A DNA stretch of 64,000 nt from positions 7,272,001 through 7,336,000 of the forward strand of contig NZ_CP011270.1 in NCBI RefSeq assembly GCF_001610835.1, written 5' to 3'. Within the stretch, counting starts at the first letter, position 1; every line of letters begins with the position of its first letter. The notes beneath the pieces were generated by a model that was not told the DNA's origin, ran no database searches, and saw only the letters and a list, made by a program, of their open reading frames with translations. The DNA is from Planctomyces sp. SH-PL14 (lineage in GTDB: Bacteria; Planctomycetota; Planctomycetia; Planctomycetales; Planctomycetaceae). Of this stretch, positions 46,137 through 53,916 are shown piece after piece. Made by a program: the position numbers and the translations under genes.

Positions 46137-46209
46137 GAGGAGCGGAGTGTTGCCCCGCTCCTCTCTCTTCGCTGTGATCAGCTGCCGCTCAAAGAGCGGC
46201 AGCGATCAC
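46137..46209. terminator. Two strong hairpins downstream of the PDZ gene
   Basis: Hairpin one (46137-46163) has the 9-bp stem GAGGAGCGG/CCGCTCCTC. Hairpin two (46174-46209) has a 10-bp stem GCTGCCGCTC/GAGCGGCAGC with loop AAA, extended by GTGATC/GATCAC after one bulged A. Neither is followed by a T-tract, so termination by the intrinsic route is uncertain. Confidence 0.55.
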
Positions 46210-46228
46210 TGACAACTGACAACTGACA
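46208..46228 (+). repeat. Heptamer tandem repeat (ACTGACA)x3
   Basis: Three exact copies of a 7-base unit directly after the hairpin and 14 bp from the PDZ stop codon. It has the same unit length and copy number as the heptamer at 19630-19650. Confidence 0.9.
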
Positions 46229-46241
46229 ACCAACAACTCGC

Positions 46242-47519
46242 TCAATATCCCGGGTTGCCGACGGCGGCCAGGAACTCGCGAGCGAGATCCCGGCGGATCC
46301 CCTGCTGAGCATCGTACCGGCTCAGCCAGTACTGCAGTTCCTCGTTCGTCGGCTGACGGCCGATCAGCATCTGGTGCAGATTGACGATGTACTGCACCTT
46401 GTCCCGGTCCGCCTGATTCCACACCAGCGGCATGCCGAGGATGTCCGCCTGGACGTCCTGCATCGTCAGGCCACGGTCGAACTGGCTCTGGTAGACGAGG
46501 AGCTCCTGGGCGCTCGGATCGCGCTTGAGGTACTCCCGGAACCACGCGACGACCCGCTCGATCTGCTGATCGCGCGAGGCATACGGATTGCCAACGCCGT
46601 TGTAGGCCGTGACGCGATCGAGAACGAGCGAAAGCTGGTTCGACGAGCCAGGGGCCAGGACCTGGACCGGCTGCTGCATCATGTACATAGTCTGCCCGCC
46701 GGTGACGATGCTCGCCGTCAGGACGTACGTCCGGCGGGAGTCGACCAGCTGCGGATCGAAGTCGATCTCGAACGGGACCGGGTACTGGTTCTGCGTCGTC
46801 ACGATCCGCCGGGTGTTCAGCGTCACCATCGGGGCACCGGGCCGGACGATCTCTTTGAGCTCGACGAGAGCGATCGAGTTCGCCGGCAGGCGGTAGTTGT
46901 CCCGATAGGTGATCTGGCCGGTGATCCGCGACAGCCGCGAGTCGAGCTGGACCGGCAGGTTGACCAGCATCCGGTTGCGGCGGTCCATGACGAGCATGTT
47001 GACCCAGCCGTTGCGATCGGCGAGCCGCTCGAACTCGGAACTCGTGTCATAGAGCGTGCCGTTGACGTAACCGACCTGGAATCCGTTGACGGAGATGATC
47101 ACGTCTTCCGGCTCGAGACCGGCCCGGGCGGCGGAGCCACCCTGGACGACCTGAACGATGCGGACGCCCGTGTCGGTGTCCTTGGAGTACACGCCCAGCC
47201 GCCACCGCGGCTGCTGCGTTCCCCCGGAAACGATCGACGGGTTGATCCGCGACGGATCCGGCACCGGCACGTTGACCGTTCCGGGGACGGCGATCCGGCT
47301 CCGGTCGATCGACGGCTGGAAGTCAAACCCGCCGGGATACGACAGCGACGGCGTGACGGCGCCCGGAATGTTGTTCAGGGCCGGGTTGTAGTACGTACCC
47401 GACGTCGAGGTCGGGATGATCGACTGGTACTGGCTCGAAGCAGGGCGCTGGGGGTCGACGGCCAGCGCGGTTCCCGCGCTCAAGGCCAGGACCGCGGCAC
47501 CCCAAACGGACGGTTTCAT
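46242..47519 (-). CDS. Secreted PDZ protein with YbaY-like and DUF4214-like parts
   Basis: 425 aa with a signal peptide (MKPSVWGAAVLALSAGTALA). After a Ser/Thr/Pro-rich region, a PDZ domain spans about 105-195 (RLGVYSKDTDTGVRIVQV, GSAARAGLEPEDVIISVNGF). A YbaY/YscW-like beta domain spans about 200-305, with ITGQITYRDNYRLPANSIAL and VPFEIDFDPQLVDSRRTYVL. The last 100 residues are helical and repeat-like (FREYLKRDPSAQELLVYQSQ, LIGRQPTNEELQYWLSRYD), resembling DUF4214-type modules. The combination suggests an outer-envelope assembly or binding protein. No protease catalytic triad is present. Confidence 0.78.
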   Translation of the reverse strand: MKPSVWGAAVLALSAGTALAVDPQRPASSQYQSIIPTSTSGTYYNPALNNIPGAVTPSLSYPGGFDFQPSIDRSRIAVPGTVNVPVPDPSRINPSIVSGGTQQPRWRLGVYSKDTDTGVRIVQVVQGGSAARAGLEPEDVIISVNGFQVGYVNGTLYDTSSEFERLADRNGWVNMLVMDRRNRMLVNLPVQLDSRLSRITGQITYRDNYRLPANSIALVELKEIVRPGAPMVTLNTRRIVTTQNQYPVPFEIDFDPQLVDSRRTYVLTASIVTGGQTMYMMQQPVQVLAPGSSNQLSLVLDRVTAYNGVGNPYASRDQQIERVVAWFREYLKRDPSAQELLVYQSQFDRGLTMQDVQADILGMPLVWNQADRDKVQYIVNLHQMLIGRQPTNEELQYWLSRYDAQQGIRRDLAREFLAAVGNPGY

Positions 47520-47611
47520 GAAAGACTCCTTCCGATGTGTTTCTTATCGCGAACGCCGGGCGTCCGGCCAGGCGTTCGAATGAATGATGGGAGAAAGACG
47601 GGAGCAGCGGA

Positions 47612-48613
47612 TTACTCGACGGCCTTGAGGTCCACCGAGTCGAGAGCGATCTGAGCCGGCTTCGAGGAGACCGGGGTGAAACCGGCCTTCACGACGTCTT
47701 CCTGGCCCATCCGGCTGAAGACGTACTTGATGAACTCCCCTTCCAGCGGGCTGAGCTTGGTCTTCGGAGCGTGGTTGACCACGAGCTGCAGCGGGCGGAC
47801 GAGCGGGTAGGAACCGGTCGCGCTCGGCAGGCAGTCGATCGGGAAGTATTCCCCCCCTTCCTGTGTCGCGATCGGCACCGCCTTGGTCCCCGGGTACTCG
47901 TAGGTCGCGCCGGCAAAGCCGACGGCGCTCGGGCTCTTGGCGATGTTCTTGACCATCTCCAGGTTGTCTTCCTGGCGGAGGCAACCCTTGTGGAACTCCC
48001 CACCCATCAGGACCACTTCCTGGAAGAAGATCTGCGAGCCCGTGGTCGGGCTGCGGACGAAGCAGGAGATCGGCTGGGCGGCCATCGGGCCGCTGATGCC
48101 GAGGTCGCCCCAGGTCTGGGCCTGCTTCTTGGCTCCCCGCTTGAGCGTGGAGGAGAAGATGGCGTCGAGCTGGGCGACGGTCAGACCCTGGATCGGGTTG
48201 TCGATATGGACGTAGATCGCCTGCCGCTCGAGGCAGGAGACGAGCATGTGGGGCGGATAGCCCTTCTTGTCCGTGAATTCCTTGATTTCTTCAGCGAGCA
48301 CTTCGCGGCTGAGGAGGCCGAAGTGGGCTTCCCCGTCGCGGACGGAGTTGACGGCGTTGATCGAGCCCTTGACCACGACCTCGACGGTCACGTCCGGATG
48401 GAACCGCTCGAAGCTGTCCTTCCAGACGGCGGCGACGCCGGACATCGTTTCCGAGCCGATGAGCTTGAGCCGACCCTTGATCGGTTCCAGACCGGGACGG
48501 TAGGGCCCGAGCTGGGGGTCCAGCGCGGCCTGGGCCATGACGGGGGCTGCGGACGCGAAGAACGTGCACAGCACGGCCAGAGCAGCAAACAGTTTTGCTC
48601 CGTGCTTCAACAT
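47612..48613 (-). CDS. PstS-like phosphate-binding periplasmic protein
   Basis: 333 aa. ATG 48613 has a near-perfect GGAGGAGG ribosome binding site and gives a signal peptide (LFAALAVLCTFFASAAPVMA). The PBP-like fold is visible: LKLIGSETMSGVAAVWKDSF, VVVKGSINAVNSVRDGEAHF, VHIDNPIQGLTVAQLDAIFS, FVRSPTTGSQIFFQEVVL, and VGFAGATYEYPGTKAVPI. These match PstS/SphX substrate-binding proteins for phosphate ABC transport. No pstC, pstA or pstB lies nearby, so it is an unlinked copy. It could instead bind another anion. Confidence 0.88.
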   Translation of the reverse strand: MLKHGAKLFAALAVLCTFFASAAPVMAQAALDPQLGPYRPGLEPIKGRLKLIGSETMSGVAAVWKDSFERFHPDVTVEVVVKGSINAVNSVRDGEAHFGLLSREVLAEEIKEFTDKKGYPPHMLVSCLERQAIYVHIDNPIQGLTVAQLDAIFSSTLKRGAKKQAQTWGDLGISGPMAAQPISCFVRSPTTGSQIFFQEVVLMGGEFHKGCLRQEDNLEMVKNIAKSPSAVGFAGATYEYPGTKAVPIATQEGGEYFPIDCLPSATGSYPLVRPLQLVVNHAPKTKLSPLEGEFIKYVFSRMGQEDVVKAGFTPVSSKPAQIALDSVDLKAVE

Positions 48614-48872
48614 GAAGAAACCTCCTCCCTGGGTCTGAAACGGGACCGGTCCATCGGCAACCGGCCTGAGACTCGACACGGCCTCGATGGAGATTCCCTC
48701 AACGGGAAAGCCAACCGGGGCGGGGGCATGGTGTTCCTGATCGCCCCCCAAACAATGGCGTGCAGAAGCCTGCGAGCGCGGGACTATAGGGAATCGGCGG
48801 AATCTGCCTCAAGACGAGTTTTCAGTCAGCTTGGGAAAAGCTCGTCTTGGCGCCGCTTTCAACGTGCCCACG

Positions 48873-51077
48873 TCACGCGGGCTGCGGCTCCAGGACCGCG
48901 TGACCCCCGCGGACGAGCCGCCGCGTCATGAGCGTTTCGAAGATCAGCAGCGCGAGAAGGCTCAGGAGCAGGAGCCACCACATCTCGTTCCGCGAAGTCC
49001 GGTCGACCGCCTTGGCCGAGAGGTCCGCGGGCTTGGCGGCGAACTGCACGCGGCCGTCCTTCCCCAGGAACTCGCGATCCGTCGCCGCCAGGCCGGTCAG
49101 GTCCGACTCCGCCCGGTCGCTGTGGACGACGAACACTTCCTCGGCTGCGTTCGGTCCTTCGGGATGGAGCCGGTAGACGCCGGGCAAGGTGGTCGCCGGA
49201 GATCGGGCGACCCGCTCAGGCCCCTTGCCGACGACCTCGACGGAGAGCGGCTTTCCGTCCGGCCCGTCGATGGCGAGCTGGTCGGGCCAGTCCGCCGGGA
49301 TCGGCGTTGTCAGCGGGACGCCGACATCGACGTTGCGGCCGGTCCGCGACGCGGCGACCGCGAAGACCATCTCGTGCAGGAACGGGACAAAGTCGTTCCG
49401 GCCGATCAGCGTCCCCCAGTCCCCGTCGAGCGGACCGGCGAACTGCAGGACGACCCCCTTGCCGACGTTCCGGCCCAACACGAACGGGTCGCCGTTGTCG
49501 AGTTTCATCACCGTGTAGGGAGCGGGGGACGAGGCCTCCTGCTCGGCCGCAACCGCCATCGGCTTCAGTTCCCACCAGCGGCTGAAGCGGGCCTCCCACA
49601 AGTCGATCCCCTTCTCCGACTTCCGGAACCGCTGCAGCCAGGGGGCCTCGAGGTTGTCGCTGTCGACGCGGGCGGGCCCCAGGCCGAGCTGTTCCGCGAC
49701 GCGGGACTTGCCGAGCGTCGCGGGGAGCCACTGGCCTGCCGGCGTGGCCGCCAGCTTGTTGAAGGCGGCCGTGTCGACCTGGTCACCGGGGGCGAGGATC
49801 AGGCCGTTCCCCTGGGCGACGTAGTCGTGGAGCGCCGTGAGCTGGGCGTCCGAGAGCTGCGCCACGTTCATGAGGAACACGCACCGCTGCCCTTCCAGCG
49901 ACTTCGACGTGAAGTCCCGGGCTGCGATTGTCGTCGGGACGACCCAGGCGGACTTCCCGACCGCCAGGAACGCCATCCGGACGAAGAACGATTCGCTCCG
50001 CGGCGGATCGAGCGACGGGGCTCCGTCGACGATCAGGACCGGCACCCCCGGCGAGACGACGACCGCCGCATCCGACCGGTCGTCTCCCGGGAGATGGTCG
50101 CCGTCGAGCGTCACGCTCAGGACGTGCGATCCCGCCACGGGGAACGTGTGCTCGAACACGACGTTCGCTTCCCCGTTCGGAGGAAGATTGACCGCGAGTG
50201 TCTTCTCCTTGAGCCGCTGCCCGTTGACCTCCAGGTAGACCTGCCGGCGGGTCTGCGTCCCGCCGGACTGGTGGACCGTCGTGGCGATCTTGATTGGGAA
50301 CCCCGGGACCGTCATCTCCCGCGACAGCTCCAGACGGTCGACCGCGTAGTTCACCCGCTCGCGGACGTCTTCGCCGACGAGATCGACCATCCAGACGGCG
50401 GCGTTGATGTCCGCCTGCTTCCGCAGGTCGTCGAACCGCGTCCACTGGAAGACGTCATCCACCTTCCACGGCAGCCGCTGCGAGTCCGTCAGGATCACCA
50501 CCTCCCGCGAGACGTTGTTCGTCGTGGAGAGAATCTGCATGGCGCGGGCGGCCGCAGCGGGGAGATTCGAGGTCCCCGAAGGGGGGGCAATCTCGGCGAG
50601 CCGCTTCTGAACGAACGAGCGGTCCGTCGAGGCGAAGTCGACCAGCGGACGGACCTGCTCCCGGGCGTCCAGCAGGGCCACGGTGTCCTGCGGCTTGAGC
50701 GTCTCCAGCGTTCGGTGGATCCACTGGACGCCGGCCGCATGGGGCGTCTGGTCCTTCCCCTCCCAGCCCATGCTGTAGGAGCCGTCGAGGATGAAGACGA
50801 GGTCCCGCGAGACGGTGGGGGGCGTCGAGAACAGCCCCCGCTCGAAGGGCCGCGAGAGGGCGTAGACCAGGATGGCGATGACCGCCATCCGCAGGAGCAG
50901 GAGGAGCAGTTCTTCGAGGCGGACGCGGCGGCGGGTCTTCTTGCGGAGCTGCAGGAACTGCATCGCCCCCCATTTGACGACGTCGAACTTCCGCCGGCTC
51001 AGCAGGTGGGCGATGACCGGCAGCGAAAGGGCCAGGAGCCCCCAGAGCATCGCCGGATTGAGAACGCCGATTTCCAA
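48873..51077 (-). CDS. BatA/VWA membrane protein (aerotolerance-type)
   Basis: 734 aa, TTG start. The N-terminal BatA segment (NPAMLWGLLALSLPVIAHLL, RKFDVVKWGAMQFL) and a second span (LLLLLLRMAVIAILVYALSR) precede a VWA domain with MIDAS DGSYSMG. A long periplasmic part follows, including a ThuA/GATase-like segment around VVTSPGVP-type strands (VVVSPGVPVLIVDGAPSLDP, LHDYVAQGNGLILAPGDQVD). A C-terminal span (MWWLLLLSLLALLIFETLM) ends the protein. Such proteins usually sit beside moxR-type ATPase and DUF58 genes, which are not seen here. Confidence 0.87.
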   Translation of the reverse strand: MEIGVLNPAMLWGLLALSLPVIAHLLSRRKFDVVKWGAMQFLQLRKKTRRRVRLEELLLLLLRMAVIAILVYALSRPFERGLFSTPPTVSRDLVFILDGSYSMGWEGKDQTPHAAGVQWIHRTLETLKPQDTVALLDAREQVRPLVDFASTDRSFVQKRLAEIAPPSGTSNLPAAAARAMQILSTTNNVSREVVILTDSQRLPWKVDDVFQWTRFDDLRKQADINAAVWMVDLVGEDVRERVNYAVDRLELSREMTVPGFPIKIATTVHQSGGTQTRRQVYLEVNGQRLKEKTLAVNLPPNGEANVVFEHTFPVAGSHVLSVTLDGDHLPGDDRSDAAVVVSPGVPVLIVDGAPSLDPPRSESFFVRMAFLAVGKSAWVVPTTIAARDFTSKSLEGQRCVFLMNVAQLSDAQLTALHDYVAQGNGLILAPGDQVDTAAFNKLAATPAGQWLPATLGKSRVAEQLGLGPARVDSDNLEAPWLQRFRKSEKGIDLWEARFSRWWELKPMAVAAEQEASSPAPYTVMKLDNGDPFVLGRNVGKGVVLQFAGPLDGDWGTLIGRNDFVPFLHEMVFAVAASRTGRNVDVGVPLTTPIPADWPDQLAIDGPDGKPLSVEVVGKGPERVARSPATTLPGVYRLHPEGPNAAEEVFVVHSDRAESDLTGLAATDREFLGKDGRVQFAAKPADLSAKAVDRTSRNEMWWLLLLSLLALLIFETLMTRRLVRGGHAVLEPQPA

Positions 51078-51156
51078 GAGGGACCTGCGGTTGTCGCCAC
51101 CGAGCTATGACACCAATGAGCTGTCCGGTCTCCTGCCCCCGTCCCGGTCCCGCGCC

Positions 51157-51861
51157 CTAGGCGGTCGGATGATACAGGAGCCGCCCGCACGAGCTGCAGA
51201 AGACGAGCGCGTGATCCTGGATGATCATCTGCTGCTGCGAGGTGAGCGAGACGTAGCAGGCGTTGCACATTCCGCGGTCGGTGCTTGCCAGGGCGTCCGC
51301 CCCATGGGCCTCGACGAGGCGGCGGTACCGGTCGAGGATCGTGAGAGGAATCTCCTTCTCGGCCTCGGCCACCTGTCCCAGGAGTCCTGCTTCCTGCTGC
51401 TTGAGGTCGTTGGACTTGCTGGCGAACTCCGCCGCGACGCGGTCCCGCTCCTGTTCCGCCTTCACCCGCTTGGCCTTCACCTCGACGATTTCCTGCTGGA
51501 TCTTGTCGACCCGGTCGAGGAGTTCCAGCACCTCATCCTGGAGGACGCTGTTGGCGGCGTTGTCCGCTGCGATCTGGCCCCGCAGGATGTCGTATTCCTT
51601 GTTGTTCGACGCCTCGTTGAGCTTGCGGTCGAGGTCTTTGAGCTTGGCCTCGTTCGTTTTGAGGTCGAGGTTCTTGCGGTCGACCGCGGCCCGGGCCTGC
51701 TTGAGCTCGTCTTCCTTGGCCTGCCGCTCGGCATCGACCTGGGCCATCACGTTCTCGCGGGCCTTGACCTGACGCGGTCCGCGGTTGAGCTGATCTTGGA
51801 CTTCCTTGAGGGCCAGCTGCAGCCGATGCAGTTTTGTCAGATCGAGTTTCGCCGAAGCCAT
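51157..51861 (-). CDS. Coiled-coil protein with C-terminal C4 zinc ribbon
   Basis: 234 aa from ATG 51861. Residues 10-175 are a long heptad-rich coiled coil with many Lys, Glu, Asp and Ala (KLKDLDRKLNEASNNKEYDI, ILRGQIAADNAANSVLQDEV). The C-terminal 45 residues hold a zinc ribbon, MCNACYVSLTSQQ followed by FCSSCGRLLYHP. The combination is that of the CT398/HP0958-like family, which acts in binding RNA, flagellar or secretion factors. The exact role here is not determined. The gene is about 80 bp downstream of the BatA-type gene's start side and on the same strand. Confidence 0.88.
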   Translation of the reverse strand: MASAKLDLTKLHRLQLALKEVQDQLNRGPRQVKARENVMAQVDAERQAKEDELKQARAAVDRKNLDLKTNEAKLKDLDRKLNEASNNKEYDILRGQIAADNAANSVLQDEVLELLDRVDKIQQEIVEVKAKRVKAEQERDRVAAEFASKSNDLKQQEAGLLGQVAEAEKEIPLTILDRYRRLVEAHGADALASTDRGMCNACYVSLTSQQQMIIQDHALVFCSSCGRLLYHPTA

Positions 51862-52034
51862 GCAGTCCCGCTCCCCCACTTCCAGTCCGCCGACTCCCAC
51901 ACCGGTCCGTCGGGCGAGCCGAAAATCCGTCACTCCTTCACAGCATAACGGAGTCGGATGTGGTTGTCGCCCCGCCGGTCTTTGGTGGGAGCCGATGGGA
52001 TTGTGTTCGCTGGATGGCGAGGTACGGGTTGGCT

Positions 52035-52363
52035 CGAACCGCGTCCTGGCCGGTGCAGCTTCCATAGCTCAAACCCAATGTGCCACGGCAGCCGGGGTCA
52101 AGGGGGTAACCCCTTGCCGCCGGAGGCACTCCTGTGAGGAACCTTGGTAAACAACGGATGTCCCCTTTGTGGTACCGGCTATGAGGACTCCCTCACAGCA
52201 CACCGCTGGCTTTGCAATCCCCGTGGGTTGGTGAGGGGGGCATACGGCACGGTGTCCGCGCTTGGACACGTCCTCCTTCAGACATCTCTCGACGAGAGGG
52301 CCTCCGGCGGGCAAGAGGGCGTTGCCCCCTTGCATCCCCCACCAGGGTCCCCCTGGACCCGGT
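52035..52363 (-). repeat. Dispersed ~330-bp intergenic repeat, copy 7 (reverse)
   Basis: Plus-strand start GAACCGCGTCCTGGCCGG, end CCCTGGACCCGGT. H3 is CAAGGGGGT/ACCCCTTG, H2 GCAAGAGGGC/GCCCCCTTGC, H1 CCAGGG/CCCTGG. The TGTCC/GGACA mini-stem is present. It is the only copy between divergent genes (coiled-coil zinc ribbon and panB). About 40 bp beyond the element (52364-52402) are also similar to the flank of copy 8. Confidence 0.9.
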
Positions 52364-52526
52364 AGGGCCGATTTGGCGACCGCCAATCGGCGAATCCCCC
52401 CGAACCGACGTTCGCTTCCCGGCGTCGACAGTAGGGCGGATGCATTCCGCTTCTCCCCCTCCCCTTCCCTTCCCCAGAGCATCACGACGCTTGGCGTTCC
52501 CCGCGGCGTGTGATAGAGACAGTCTC
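52364..52526. other. panB upstream region with repeat-flank homology
   Basis: The first 40 bases contain an inverted repeat, CCGATTTGGCG paired with CGCCAATCGG around an AC loop, and are similar to 56464-56502 beside copy 8. The rest is unique and should hold the panB promoter; I see no clear -35/-10 pair. Confidence 0.5.
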
Positions 52527-53336
52527 ATGCAAGGCACTCCCAAACCCGCTCGTGCGATCACGGTTCCCGATTTCGTCAAAGCGAAGGCCGAGGGGCGACG
52601 GCTCTCGGTCCTGACCGCCTACGACCACCTCTGGGCCTCGATCCTCGACGAAGCCGGCATCGACGCGATCCTGGTCGGGGACACACTCGGGATGGTCGTT
52701 CAGGGGCGGAGCAGCACGCTCCCCGTGACGCTCGACCAGATGATCTACCACGGCGAGATGGTGGCCCGCGCGGCCAAGCGGGCCCTCGTGATCGTCGACC
52801 TCCCGTTCATGTCCTACCAGGTCAGCCCGCGGCAGGCGGTGAAGAACGCCGGGCGGATCCTCAAGGAGACCGGTGCGTCGTCGGTGAAGCTCGAAGGGGG
52901 CGAAGGACAGGCCGAAACCATCGCCGCCCTGGCGAAAGTCGACATCCCCGTCATGGCCCACATCGGCATGCGTCCGCAGTCGGTGCGAAAGTACGGCCGG
53001 ATGTCCGCCATCCAGCGGGACGCCGACCAGCTTCTCAAGGACGCTAAAGCCGCGGCCGACGCCGGGGCGTTCTCGATCGTCCTCGAACTGATCCCGCAGG
53101 ACGCCGCCAAGGCGATCACCGAAGCGGTGGCGATCCCGACGATCGGCATCGGCGCCGGACCGCACTGCGACGGCCAGGTGCTCGTGACGCCCGACATGAT
53201 GGGCCTGACGGGGTTCAAACCGAAGTTCCTGAAAGCCTACGCCGACCTCCGGGCGGCGATCACGGACGCGACGCGGGCCTATGCCGAAGATGTCCGCGAA
53301 GGCCGCTTCCCGGATGAGTCGCACGCACACAAATAG
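52527..53336 (+). CDS. panB: 3-methyl-2-oxobutanoate (ketopantoate) hydroxymethyltransferase
   Basis: A 269-aa enzyme of the first step of pantothenate synthesis, adding a hydroxymethyl group from methylene-tetrahydrofolate. Family blocks are LTAYDHLWASILDEAGIDAI, VGDTLGMVVQG, LPFMSYQVSP, KLEGGEGQAETI, HIGMRPQSVRKYG and TIGIGAGPHCDGQVLV. ATG 52527 gives the standard length; the frame extends upstream into the repeat copy without support. No other pantothenate gene is adjacent. Confidence 0.96.
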   Translation: MQGTPKPARAITVPDFVKAKAEGRRLSVLTAYDHLWASILDEAGIDAILVGDTLGMVVQGRSSTLPVTLDQMIYHGEMVARAAKRALVIVDLPFMSYQVSPRQAVKNAGRILKETGASSVKLEGGEGQAETIAALAKVDIPVMAHIGMRPQSVRKYGRMSAIQRDADQLLKDAKAAADAGAFSIVLELIPQDAAKAITEAVAIPTIGIGAGPHCDGQVLVTPDMMGLTGFKPKFLKAYADLRAAITDATRAYAEDVREGRFPDESHAHK

Positions 53337-53395
53337 CGACTAAGCCTCGGCGTCGGGGGCGAAACCGCCCGATTCGTTGTGTTGTCGAGAAAAGG

Positions 53396-53911
53396 TCAGT
53401 GCTCCCCGAAACGCTGCCAGACAAACGCTAGCGCCTCGTCATAGGTCTGACAGAACTTTTCCACACGAAGCTCCGATGCCAGGCACTCGAACGTCTTCTC
53501 GTTCAGCGTGACAATAAAGTGCCTCATCGAATGGTCTTTCGCCCATTCCCAGTCCATCTGTCGGGCGCCCCAAATGCGGCGCGCAGACGCCAGCTTCCGC
53601 GACGCCATTTCCGCGACCCAAGGTGAATCGACGACTTCTAGAAAAGAGCTTCCGCAGTCGGCGATCCCATGAGCATAGAGTGGATGTTCTTGGAGGCCTT
53701 CATCATTGGGATAGCCAAAGCTGGACGCCGAACAATCTTTGCATAGGAGGACCGCGACCCCTAAATTTGTGAGGAACCCTCTTTCTCCCACTTCTTTCGA
53801 CCTGGCAGCGAATAGCAGGTACGTTTCCAGGTAATCCTGAATTAAAACTTCGCCAGAACCGGAAGGAGATGGTTCACAGCCGACATCCACCGATTGAACG
53901 CGAGTTATCAT
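53396..53911 (-). CDS. Unrecognised protein behind a sigma-54 activator
   Basis: 171 aa from ATG 53911, with GGAG upstream and only five bases after the activator stop codon, so it is probably cotranscribed. The DNA is visibly less GC-rich than all neighbours. It contains CKDC and a Trp-rich stretch (RIWGARQMDWEWAKDHSM). No signal peptide or membrane span is obvious. I recognise no family; possible acquired accessory gene. The frame stays open to 54226 in the activator's coding region, which is shadow. Confidence 0.7.
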   Translation of the reverse strand: MITRVQSVDVGCEPSPSGSGEVLIQDYLETYLLFAARSKEVGERGFLTNLGVAVLLCKDCSASSFGYPNDEGLQEHPLYAHGIADCGSSFLEVVDSPWVAEMASRKLASARRIWGARQMDWEWAKDHSMRHFIVTLNEKTFECLASELRVEKFCQTYDEALAFVWQRFGEH

Positions 53912-53916
53912 CGCTT

